Part shown: positions 46,305 to 53,806 of the stretch, piece after piece | Layout of the letters: every line of letters starts with the position of its first letter | Position numbering within the stretch: the first letter of the stretch is position 1 | Origin: Salinarimonas rosea DSM 21201 | GTDB taxonomy: Bacteria; Pseudomonadota; Alphaproteobacteria; Rhizobiales; Beijerinckiaceae | DNA length: 64,000 nucleotides | NCBI RefSeq assembly: GCF_000429045.1 | Contig: NZ_AUBC01000006.1 | Coordinates: 124,001-188,000, forward strand | Direction: 5' to 3' | Notes under the pieces: generated by a model | What the model was told of the DNA's origin: nothing | What the model saw: only the letters and a program-made list of their open reading frames with translations | Database searches by the model: none | Program-made: the position numbers and the translations under genes

Positions 46305-47294
46305 ATGCTCTACACCAAGCCGTACCTGGCCGTCGATGATCAGCTCCAGAAGCTGAAAGCCCGCGGGCTCGCAGTTTCGGACGACGGTCGAGCTACGGCG
46401 TATCTCCAGCGCATCGGGTACTATCGCTTGAGCGGGTACTGGTACCCGCTGAGGACGTCACGTCGTGCGGGCGAAGAGGGTGCGCAGGGCTCGGCGGTCG
46501 GTGACGATTTCAAGCCGGGAGCCGAGTTCGGTCAGGTCGTGGACCTGTACGTTTTCGACAAGAAGCTCAGGCTCGCCATGCTCGACGCGATCGAGCGCGT
46601 CGAAGTGGGCGTAAGAACGAGCATCGTCCTGCACATGGGTCGGAGAGACCCGTGGTCGCATCGAGATCCCGGCCTCCTCGACGGGCTGTTCGCCCGGCGC
46701 GTCGACCGCCGAACCGGACTTGTTCCCCACCAGGCTTGGCTACGCAAGCTCGACGAAGTCGCTGCTCGATCCGACGAGCAGTTCGCCAAGCATTTCCGGG
46801 CGAAATACCCCGGCGAGCTGATGCCGATCTGGATCGCGGCCGAGCTGTGGGATTTCGGAATGCTCACGCGCTTCTACGCCGGCATGCGACACCCCGACAA
46901 GGCTGAAGTGGCCGCAGCTTATGGCTTGAATGATCCGCTGGTGATGGTCTCCTGGCTGCAAGCCATCAATTACCTGCGAAATCTCTGTGCGCATCATGGA
47001 CGCGTCTGGAATCGTGCCCTCGTTCGTCAGCCGCGGTTTCCGAAGCGGGGCGCCGTCCGGATGCTCGATCACCTCGCGGACGATTGCCATCGCCAGACGC
47101 GCCTCTATGGAACCGCGGCTGCGATCCGTTTCCTGCTTCGCACGCTCAACCCCTCCACGAGGTGGCCGGAGCGGCTTGCCGCCGTCCTGCAGACCCTCCC
47201 GTGCTCTCCGTATCTCGATGTGAGGCAGTCGGGCTTCTTTCCCGGCTGGGAGGAGCATGATCTCTGGTGCATGTGGGATGACGCCGTCGCCTGA
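46305..47294 (+). CDS. Abi_2 (AbiD/AbiF-type) HEPN protein, probable abortive-infection toxin
   Basis: A 329-residue protein of the Abi_2 family, phage-abortive proteins related to HEPN RNases. It has the family N-terminus (YTKPYLAVDDQLQKLKARGL, YLQRIGYYRLSGYWYPLR), the central FDKKLRLAMLDAIERVEVGV with RTSIVLHMG, and MPIWIAAELWDFGMLTRFYA. The C-terminal helix YLRNLCAHHGRVWNR holds R225-x4-H230, the catalytic-type HEPN motif. AGAAGGG precedes the ATG. Codon use is visibly less GC-biased than in the neighbours (for example TTTCG, GGTCGAGCT, TATGG in the reading frame), which suggests acquisition by transfer. The preceding promoter and hairpin point to control by a small RNA. Confidence 0.85.
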   Translation: MLYTKPYLAVDDQLQKLKARGLAVSDDGRATAYLQRIGYYRLSGYWYPLRTSRRAGEEGAQGSAVGDDFKPGAEFGQVVDLYVFDKKLRLAMLDAIERVEVGVRTSIVLHMGRRDPWSHRDPGLLDGLFARRVDRRTGLVPHQAWLRKLDEVAARSDEQFAKHFRAKYPGELMPIWIAAELWDFGMLTRFYAGMRHPDKAEVAAAYGLNDPLVMVSWLQAINYLRNLCAHHGRVWNRALVRQPRFPKRGAVRMLDHLADDCHRQTRLYGTAAAIRFLLRTLNPSTRWPERLAAVLQTLPCSPYLDVRQSGFFPGWEEHDLWCMWDDAVA

Positions 47295-47358
47295 GGACAG
47301 TGGTACTCGGTCAGAACGCTGCCGCCTCGCATCGCATCACCATCGCTCCACCTCGGCC

Positions 47359-47700
47359 TCACCCCACCTCCCGCGGCCCGATCGCGTCGATGAGCGCATC
47401 GCGGGCCTCGCGGCGACGGGCGATGTCGGTGCGCAGCGTGTCGCGGGTGGAGCGGTTCGATCCGTAGAGCACGATCCCGATCAGGATCGCCGAGACGCTG
47501 AGCACGAAGGCGAGGCCGCCCAGGCGCAGGAAGCCGAGGAAGGCCGCGGCCAGGATCACGATGCCGGCGAAGACGCCCGCCCGGGCGACGAGCATGATCT
47601 TGCCGCAGCGCTCGGCGCTCTCCTCGAGCGCCGCGATCTCCACCTCGAGCCGCTCGATGCGTCCGCGCGGGTCCTCGCGAGAGTCCTCGATCGTGCGCAT
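47359..47700 (-). CDS. Small coiled-coil/membrane hypothetical protein
   Basis: A 113-residue protein with an N-terminal charged coiled-coil stretch (RGRIERLEVEIAALEESAER), two membrane helices (IMLVARAGVFAGIVILAAAF and LAFVLSVSAILIGIVLYG) and a second charged segment (RTDIARRREARDALIDAIG). The start at ATG 47700 (MRTIEDSREDPR) is chosen because the frame upstream is low-complexity. Family not recognised. It is convergent with the Abi_2 gene. Confidence 0.7.
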   Translation of the reverse strand: MRTIEDSREDPRGRIERLEVEIAALEESAERCGKIMLVARAGVFAGIVILAAAFLGFLRLGGLAFVLSVSAILIGIVLYGSNRSTRDTLRTDIARRREARDALIDAIGPREVG

Positions 47701-47855
47701 GCCGCCCCTGCTCCCCGGCTCCCGCGGTCCGTCCGGGCCACTGGATAGACCAGCCGCGCGCGGCGGTCGAGCGCGGGTCGGGCGCGCGGCTGCCCGGTCA
47801 GCGCCGCTCGAGCTTCGCGCGCGAGGATCGCGCTCGGACACGGCTGGACGAGACG

Positions 47856-48095
47856 ATGCTGACCTGTGGGATGATCAAGGCGGGGCGCGACCTCGTGGGC
47901 TGGACGCAGGCCGACCTCGCGGCCCGCGCGGGCGTCTCGCTGCCGACGATCCAGCGCATGGAGGACCCGACCCGCGGGCCGCTGCGCTCCAGCGCGGCGA
48001 ACGTCGAGCGCGTCCGCGGCGCCTTCGCGCAGGGCGGACTCGCCTTCGCGCTGGACGACGCGCGGATCACGATCTCGCTCGTTGTTCCGCGCTAG
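47856..48095 (+). CDS. Small XRE-family helix-turn-helix regulator
   Basis: A 79-residue protein that is essentially one HTH domain: MIKAGRDLVGWTQADLAARA, then GVSLPTIQRMED as the recognition helix, then VERVRGAFAQGGLAFALDDA. The layout matches common short XRE proteins that begin near MLTxxQxRAARxLLGW. The target is unknown. The 3' end overlaps the convergent Pmp3-type gene by 29 bases. Confidence 0.8.
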   Translation: MLTCGMIKAGRDLVGWTQADLAARAGVSLPTIQRMEDPTRGPLRSSAANVERVRGAFAQGGLAFALDDARITISLVVPR

Positions 48096-48258
48096 GCCCG
48101 TACTTCGCGATCACCCAGACCGCATGGATGATCCCCGGGATGTAGCCGAGGATCGTCAGCAGGATGTTGAGCCAGAAGGGGCCGCGCAGGCCGACCTGCA
48201 GGAAGACGCCGAGCGGCGGCAGCAGGACGGCGATGAGGATTCGCAGGAAGTCGGCCAT
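48067..48258 (-). CDS. YqaE/Pmp3-family small membrane protein
   Basis: A 63-residue proteolipid: MADFLRILIAVLLPPLGVFL, then QVGLRGPFWLNILLTILGYI, then PGIIHAVWVIAKYG. This is the Pmp3 signature, with two helices and the conserved PPLGVFL and GYIPGIIHAVW. Members are stress-linked membrane proteins. It overlaps the convergent XRE gene at the 3' end. Confidence 0.93.
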   Translation of the reverse strand: MADFLRILIAVLLPPLGVFLQVGLRGPFWLNILLTILGYIPGIIHAVWVIAKYGPSAEQRARS

Positions 48259-48369
48259 GGGAGCTGTGTTCCGTCTTCTCGTGACAGGGTCTCGCCGAGA
48301 GAACGGGACCCGCGGCAAGGCGGTTCCGGCGCTCAAACACGGTAGGAAATGTGAAATAATAGAATTAGC

Positions 48370-48405
48370 GTGACAACGCGGGAATAGGCGCCTATATACG
48401 GCGCC
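48370..48405 (+). promoter_or_regulatory. Promoter with GGCGCC inverted repeat ahead of the rhodanese gene
   Basis: GTGACA (48370-48375) and TATATA (48393-48398) with a 17-base spacer. The -10 is bracketed by GGCGCC (48387-48392) and GGCGCC (48400-48405), forming a symmetrical 19-base site that could bind a repressor. It lies about 26 bases before the ATG. Confidence 0.6.
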
Positions 48406-48430
48406 AACGTCGCTTCCCGAGGAGGTCCGC

Positions 48431-49414
48431 ATGACCGCCCACACGCTCAGCTTCTCCGTCGCCGCACGCGCCGCCACTGCCGGCGTCGCGCTCCTGGCCG
48501 GCACGGCGCTCGCCGCACCCGCCTTCGCGCAGGAAGGGTGGGACAGGCTCGTCGATCCCGCGCGGCTCGCCGCGCTCGAGGAGACCGTCGATCCCGTCGT
48601 CCTCGACATCCGCGCCGCGGCGGCGTTCGCGCAGGGGCACATCCCCGGCGCCGTCAACGCGCCCTACACGCAATGGCGCGGGCCCACCGACAATCCCGGC
48701 GCGCTGCCGGAGCCGGCGCTCCTCTCCGTCCTCGTCGGCGAGAGCGGCATCGACGAGGAGACGCCGGTCGTCGTCGTGCATCAGGGAGCGGACTCCTCCG
48801 ATTTCGGCTCCGCCGCGCGGGTCTACTGGACGCTGAAGTCGCTCGGCGTCGAGCGCATTGCCATCCTCAACGGCGGCGTCGGCGGCTGGGTCGCCTCCGG
48901 GCGCGGGCTGTCGACGGAGCCGGTCCGCCCGGACCCGACGATCTTCGAGGCAGTCCTCTCCGACACCTGGCGGGCGAGCGCCCAGGAGATCGAGGCCTCG
49001 ATCGAGAGCGGCGACGCCACGCTCGTCGACGCGCGGCCCGAGCCCTTCTTCCGCGGCGAGCTCTGGCACGGCGCCGCGGCCCGGCCCGGGACGCTGCCGA
49101 CGGCGGAGAATTTCAGCCACGCCTCCTGGTTCGTCGACGGCGGCCCGCTCGTCGTCGACGTCGAGCGCGCCCGCGCGATCGCGCAGAGCGCCGGCCTCGC
49201 GGACGGCGCGACGCTCGTCTCCTTCTGCAACACGGGCCACTGGGCGGCGACGAACTGGTTCGCGCTCTCCGAGCTCGCGGGTATCGAGGGGGTGAAGCTC
49301 TACCCCGAGAGCGTGGTCGAGTGGTCGAACGCCGGCCGTGCGCTCGACAACGAGCCCGGCCGCGTCGAGTGGTTCCTGATGTCGACGCGCCAGTGGCTGG
49401 CGAGCGTGCTCTGA
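48431..49414 (+). CDS. Periplasmic sulfurtransferase with two rhodanese domains
   Basis: A 327-residue exported protein (signal peptide ending PAFAQE). The first rhodanese domain (VDPVVLDIRAAAAFAQGHIP, residues about 40-150) has VVVVHQGADSSDFGS where a catalytic loop would be and no cysteine, so it looks inactive. The second (ATLVDARPEPFFRGE, residues about 195-315) has VSFCNTGHWAATNWF, with the active cysteine at residue 266. It likely carries persulfide sulfur. A GAGGAGG site precedes the ATG. The YeeE/YedE permease gene is 85 bases downstream, so both probably serve sulfur uptake or detoxification. Confidence 0.85.
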   Translation: MTAHTLSFSVAARAATAGVALLAGTALAAPAFAQEGWDRLVDPARLAALEETVDPVVLDIRAAAAFAQGHIPGAVNAPYTQWRGPTDNPGALPEPALLSVLVGESGIDEETPVVVVHQGADSSDFGSAARVYWTLKSLGVERIAILNGGVGGWVASGRGLSTEPVRPDPTIFEAVLSDTWRASAQEIEASIESGDATLVDARPEPFFRGELWHGAAARPGTLPTAENFSHASWFVDGGPLVVDVERARAIAQSAGLADGATLVSFCNTGHWAATNWFALSELAGIEGVKLYPESVVEWSNAGRALDNEPGRVEWFLMSTRQWLASVL

Positions 49415-49499
49415 GGCACCGGCTGCGCCGATACGCGAAGACAGCAACGGCCCGCCGTCCGTCGGCGGGCCGCACCGTTCTCACGACAAGGACCCTCCG

Positions 49500-50624
49500 A
49501 TGCTCCTCACGCGCACGGGCCTCGTCCTCCTCGCCCTCGTCGTCGCCGCGTTCCTCGCGCTGTTCGTGGGCCTGCGCTTCGCCATTCTCTTCCTCGTCGG
49601 CGTCGGCTTCGGCCTGACGCTCGAGGGCCTGCGGTTCGGCTTCGCCGGGCCGTGGAAGGCGCTCGTCGTGCGCCGCGACGGGCGGGGCGTGATGGCGCAG
49701 CTCCTCGCCATCGGGCTCACGGCCGCCGTCGCCCTGCCGCTGCTGGCGGCGGCGCCGGGCGAGCTGATGGGCGCGCACGCGCCCGTCGGTGCGGCGATGA
49801 TCGCCGGCGCCTTCGTCTTCGGCGCCTGCATGCAGATCGTCATGGGCTGCGGCTCGGGCACGCTCGTCAACGCCGGCTCGGGCAATGCGCTGGGCGCGCT
49901 CGCGCTCCTCTTCTTCATCGTCGGCTCGTTCCTGGGCACGCTGCATCTCGCCTGGTGGACGAACCTCGCCTCGCTCCCCGTGCTCACGCTCTCGGGCCTG
50001 CTCGGGGCCGAGGGTGCGCTCGCGGCGACGCTGGCGGGCCTCGCGGCGGTGGCGGTCGTCGTGGGTCTGCGGGCGGAGAAGGGCGCGCGCCTTCCGCAGG
50101 GGCGGCTCTTCCTCGCGGCCGCGCTGCTGGCCGCTCTTGCGATCCTCAACCTCGTCGTCGCCGGCCAGCCCTGGGGCATCGTCTACGGGCTCGGCCTGTG
50201 GGGCGCCAAGGTCGCGACGGCCGCGGGCGCGGACCTGTCCCAGACGGCGTTCTGGGCCGGGCCCGGCAACGCCGAGCGCCTGGCCTCCTCGATCCTCACC
50301 GACGTGACCTCGCTCACCAATCTCGGCCTCGTCGCCGGCGCCTTCATCGCCGCGCGCTGGCGCCGGGTGATGGACCCGCCGCCGGCCCGCCCCGCGGCGC
50401 GGCTCGTCGGCGGGATCGTGGTGGCGGCGCTGCTGATGGGCTACGCCTCGCGGCTCGCCTTCGGCTGCAACGTCGGCGCCTTCTTCTCGGGCATCGCCAC
50501 GGGCTCGCTGCACGGCTGGGCGTGGTTCGCGGCGGCCTTCGCCGGCTCGATCCTGGGTGTCCGGCTTCTCGCCTGGCTGCAGGCCGCGCCGCGGCGGGCC
50601 GCCGGGCTCGAGCCGGCGCGGTGA
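49500..50624 (+). CDS. YeeE/YedE-family (TsuA-like) membrane transporter
   Basis: A 374-residue protein with about nine to ten membrane helices. It has the family cysteine motifs FGACMQIVMGCGSGTLVNAG and, at the C-terminal end, RLAFGCNVGAFFSGIATGSL. Members move thiosulfate or other sulfur species across the inner membrane. It is probably co-transcribed with the rhodanese gene upstream and the 56-residue gene downstream. Confidence 0.88.
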   Translation: MLLTRTGLVLLALVVAAFLALFVGLRFAILFLVGVGFGLTLEGLRFGFAGPWKALVVRRDGRGVMAQLLAIGLTAAVALPLLAAAPGELMGAHAPVGAAMIAGAFVFGACMQIVMGCGSGTLVNAGSGNALGALALLFFIVGSFLGTLHLAWWTNLASLPVLTLSGLLGAEGALAATLAGLAAVAVVVGLRAEKGARLPQGRLFLAAALLAALAILNLVVAGQPWGIVYGLGLWGAKVATAAGADLSQTAFWAGPGNAERLASSILTDVTSLTNLGLVAGAFIAARWRRVMDPPPARPAARLVGGIVVAALLMGYASRLAFGCNVGAFFSGIATGSLHGWAWFAAAFAGSILGVRLLAWLQAAPRRAAGLEPAR

Positions 50625-50641
50625 GAGGGGAGGGCTCCGCC

Positions 50642-50812
50642 ATGCCGCAGCGTCGCACCGTCGGGCTCGCGCTGATCGCCGCGATCGCGCTCCTCGTCGC
50701 CCTCGACATCGGGGCGAGCCGCCCCCTCGACCCGTTCCGCGCGCCGCCGCCCGCCGCGCTCGGATCGGGCGCCGCGCCGTCCGGCGCGCATTGCGCCGCA
50801 GCACCCGGCTGA
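50642..50812 (+). CDS. Small single-helix membrane protein in the YeeE operon
   Basis: A 56-residue protein starting MPQRRTVGLALIAAIALLVA. It has one N-terminal membrane helix and a Pro/Ala/Gly-rich tail with one cysteine near the end (SGAHCAAAPG). It starts 17 bases after the YeeE stop with GAGAGGGGAGGG upstream, so translation is likely. Function unknown. Confidence 0.6.
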   Translation: MPQRRTVGLALIAAIALLVALDIGASRPLDPFRAPPPAALGSGAAPSGAHCAAAPG

Positions 50813-50932
50813 GCGCGACAATTCCGCGCAGACGCGGCGCACTGCCCGCGGGATCTTCGTGCGTCGCCACGCTTCCCAGGCCGGGGCAGGGATAAGCGGG
50901 CATTGCGCTCTACGGGGAATTACGCATTTCGT

Positions 50933-50961
50933 TTGACAAGCAGCGGCCGGCAGCTTTCAAT
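50933..50961 (+). promoter_or_regulatory. Likely promoter of the RpfF-like gene
   Basis: TTGACA (50933-50938) and TTCAAT (50956-50961) with a 17-base spacer, in the AT-richer gap (50813-51118) between the YeeE operon and the RpfF-like gene. The leader to the ATG would be about 150 bases. Confidence 0.5.
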
Positions 50962-51118
50962 TGCCTCGGTGGTCTGGGCACGCACGATTAACCCTAACGA
51001 AACCTTTCCGCGTTCGATCGCATTCGAGCGGTTTCCCTTCGAGCCCGCCTATGGTTAGTTGCGGGCGGACGGACGGAGAGGCGCCCTGGACGGGGCGATC
51101 ACCGAGATGAGGCAGATC

Positions 51119-52210
51119 ATGGATTTCCGCGCGGTGCTCGGCGGCGCCGAGCCCATCGGTGAGCTTTTCGAGGCTCTCGAGCAACGTGAGGGACGTGACG
51201 GCCGCGATCTGCCGATCGCCCGTGGCTCCTGGCGCCGGCCGGCGGCCGATCGACGCCTCTCCCCGCTCGAGGCGCTCGACGGGCTGAAAGCCGCCGCGGG
51301 GCTGCCGGCCCACCTGCGGGTCGGCACCGAGCGCTTCGAGGAGGTGTCGGTCCGGCTCGATCCGAAGAGCGAGACCTACTGGTGCACGATGGCTCCGACG
51401 GGCCGTCCGTCGTACACGCCAGGCTTGCTGCGCGGGCTGCAGGCGATGCAGCGTTCGCTGGTTTCCCTGTTCGCCGACACGCCCGACGGTGGAGTGCCGC
51501 CGTTCCGCTACTTCGTGGTCGGATCGAGCCACCCAGGCGTGTTCAACCTGGGCGGCGATCTCGCCCTGTTCGGCGCCTGCATCAAGGCCGGCGACCGCGC
51601 CGGGCTCTCCGCCTATGCGCGCTCGTGCATCGAGGTCGTCTACGCCAATCACGAGAACTACGGCCTGCCGATCGTCACGATCGGGCTCGTCCAGGGGGAC
51701 GCGCTCGGCGGCGGGTTCGAGGCGGCGCTGTCGTGCGACGTCGTCGTCGCGGAGCGCGGCACGAAGTGCGGCTTCCCCGAGGTCCTGTTCAACCTCTTCC
51801 CGGGCATGGGCGCCTACTCGTTCCTCTCGCGCAAGCTGCCCGGCGCGGCGATGCGCGAGATGATCGAGAGCGGCCGGCTCTACGACGCGGAGGAGCTCGC
51901 CGAACTCGGCCTCGTCGACGTCCTCGCGGACCCGGGCGAGGGGGCGGCCGCGGTCGAGGCGTACGTCGCCCGCAACTGCAAGCGCCACAACGCGCACGCG
52001 GCGATGTACGCGGCCGCGCGTCGGGCCCGGCCGCTGCCGTTCGTGGAGATGGTGGACATCGTCGAGATGTGGGTCGACGCCGCCATGTCGCTGGGCGCCG
52101 CCGACCTGCGCAAGATGGAGCGGCTCGTCGCCGCCCAGGACCGCCGCCGCGCGCAGGCCGCCGGCCACGGGTCGGGCGTCGGTCGCGGGACCGCCGGCGC
52201 CATCGCCTGA
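51119..52210 (+). CDS. rpfF: Crotonase-family protein resembling DSF synthase RpfF
   Basis: RpfF makes cis-2-unsaturated fatty acid signals (DSF family) from acyl-ACP. The crotonase core here reads RYFVVGSSHPGVFNLGGDLA, then IGLVQGDALGGGFEAALSCD, then GFPEVLFNLFPGMGAYSFLS. It carries glutamates at residues 201 and 221, 20 apart, as are the two catalytic glutamates of RpfF. The protein has 363 residues from the ATG at 51119, longer than Xanthomonas RpfF (about 290) mainly at the N-terminus. I chose 51119 because GAGG lies 6 bases upstream; 51107 (ATG) and 51059 (TTG) are in frame. No RpfC, RpfG or RpfR sensor gene is in the window. Confidence 0.75.
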   Translation: MDFRAVLGGAEPIGELFEALEQREGRDGRDLPIARGSWRRPAADRRLSPLEALDGLKAAAGLPAHLRVGTERFEEVSVRLDPKSETYWCTMAPTGRPSYTPGLLRGLQAMQRSLVSLFADTPDGGVPPFRYFVVGSSHPGVFNLGGDLALFGACIKAGDRAGLSAYARSCIEVVYANHENYGLPIVTIGLVQGDALGGGFEAALSCDVVVAERGTKCGFPEVLFNLFPGMGAYSFLSRKLPGAAMREMIESGRLYDAEELAELGLVDVLADPGEGAAAVEAYVARNCKRHNAHAAMYAAARRARPLPFVEMVDIVEMWVDAAMSLGAADLRKMERLVAAQDRRRAQAAGHGSGVGRGTAGAIA

Positions 52211-52240
52211 GCGCGGCGGGCGCCGGCCCCCGGCCGCGCG

Positions 52241-53410
52241 TCAGGAGGCGGGCATCGCCGTCTCGACCAGCTTCGCCCACAGCGAGACGCCGTAGGGAAT
52301 CGCCGCGTCGTTGAAGTCGTAGGCGGGGTGGTGGACGCCGGCGGTGTCGCCGTTGCCCATGAAGATGTAGGCGCCGGGCCGGGTCTCCAGCATGTAGGAG
52401 AAGTCCTCCGCACCCATCAGCGGCGCGATCCCGAGATCCACGGATCGCTCGCCCCCGATCGCCTCGGCGACGCGGGCGAGGAAGTCCGTCTCCTCCGGGT
52501 CGTTCTTCGTGACGGGGTAGCCGCGGCGGTAGTCCACGCGGCCCGTCGCGCCGTGCGCGGCGCAGATGCTTTCGACCACCTGCCGGATGCGCGTCTCGCA
52601 CAGGTCGCGCACGTCCTCGTCGAGGGTGCGGGTCGTGCCCTTGAGGTGCGCCGTCTGCGGGATGACGTTGTAGGTGTCGCCCGTGCGGATCATGCAGATC
52701 GAGATCACTGCGCTCTTCAAGGGGTCGACGTTGCGCGCGACGATCGCCTGGAGCGCGGTGACGAGCTGGGAGACCACGAGCGCCGTGTCGATGCACTCGT
52801 GCGGGCGCGCCGCGTGGCCGCCCTTGCCCTCGACATGGATGTCGAAGTGATCGGCCGCCGCCATCAGCGGGCCGGGTCGCAGCGCGAAGGCGCCGACGGG
52901 CACGCCCGGCATGTTGTGCAGGCCGTAGACCTTCTGGATGCCGAAGCGCTCCATCATGCCGTCCTTCACCATGGCGTCGCCACCGCCGCCGCCTTCCTCC
53001 GCCGGCTGGAAGATCATCACCGCCGTGCCGTCGAAGTTGCGCGTCTCGGCGAGGTACTTCGCGGCGCCCAGCAGGATCGCCGTGTGGCCGTCGTGGCCGC
53101 AGGCGTGCATCTTGCCGGGCGTCCTCGAGGCGTGCGGCAGGCCCGTGGCCTCGTCGATCGGCAGGGCGTCCATGTCCGCGCGGATGCCGATCACGCGGCC
53201 GCTCCCGGAAGCGCGGCCCTTGATCACCGCGACGACGCCGGTGCGGCCGATCCCCTCCACGACCTCGTCGCAGCCGAAGTCGCGGCACTTCTGCGCGACG
53301 ATGCCGGCCGTGCGGTGGACGTCGTAGAGCAGCTCCGGATTCTCGTGGAAGTCGCGGCGCCAGACGCCGATCTCGTCGGCCATCTCGGCGACGCGGTTGA
53401 TCACGGGCAT
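52241..53410 (-). CDS. M20-family metal-dependent amidohydrolase (hippurate hydrolase type)
   Basis: A 389-residue amidohydrolase. It has RRDFHENPELLYDVHRTAGI, IGIRADMDALPIDEATGLPH, the metal-binding HACGHDGHTA, IFQPAEEGGGGGDAMVKDG and the dimerisation lid (GKGGHAARPHECIDTALVV), ending with APLMGAEDFSYML. Such enzymes remove acyl groups from amino acids or cleave small peptides. It lies divergent from the peptide ABC transporter, so it may process an imported peptide or acyl-amino acid. Confidence 0.9.
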   Translation of the reverse strand: MPVINRVAEMADEIGVWRRDFHENPELLYDVHRTAGIVAQKCRDFGCDEVVEGIGRTGVVAVIKGRASGSGRVIGIRADMDALPIDEATGLPHASRTPGKMHACGHDGHTAILLGAAKYLAETRNFDGTAVMIFQPAEEGGGGGDAMVKDGMMERFGIQKVYGLHNMPGVPVGAFALRPGPLMAAADHFDIHVEGKGGHAARPHECIDTALVVSQLVTALQAIVARNVDPLKSAVISICMIRTGDTYNVIPQTAHLKGTTRTLDEDVRDLCETRIRQVVESICAAHGATGRVDYRRGYPVTKNDPEETDFLARVAEAIGGERSVDLGIAPLMGAEDFSYMLETRPGAYIFMGNGDTAGVHHPAYDFNDAAIPYGVSLWAKLVETAMPAS

Positions 53411-53806
53411 GGGATCGTTCCTCGGTGCGAGGCCGACGCCGCGCATACCGAGTGGTGCGCACGGACGACGGCGGGTCGGGCACGAGACAAGCAGAGGGGT
53501 GCTCCCCGGGTCAATCGGAGCAATGGCCGCGTTCACGCTGGGCGATCGTGCACATCGCCTCGCGGGAGGGCACATCGCGCGTGCGCGATTGCACAAGCCA
53601 CCTGCGCAAGCCCGCGAGCCGCGCCCGATCCGCGGCGGCATCAGCGTCGCGCGCCGTGTGCCGCTTCGTGAAAAGGCGGCGCGCCACCTATGGACCGCGG
53701 CGCGAGCGGCGCACTAGGATGCGGTCGAGCCGGCGCCGCTCTCGGGGCCGTGCACGATCACGAGGCCCGCGCCAGACGGGCCCGTTCCAGTGGAGAACGA
53801 CCGCTC
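53411..53806. other. Divergent control region between the amidohydrolase and the peptide transporter
   Basis: Nearly 400 bases without a credible gene. CACATCGC occurs at 53551 and again at 53571, 20 bases apart (about two helical turns), and a related GCGATTGCAC follows at 53585. These could be regulator sites. A weak TTCGTG/CTATGG pair lies near 53665-53695. I could not define a confident promoter. Confidence 0.45.

Noticed and set aside
53551-53600. CACATCGC repeats as a firm operator
   Set aside because: Two 8-base copies and one degenerate copy are suggestive but too short to assert a site by eye; noted only in the region entry.
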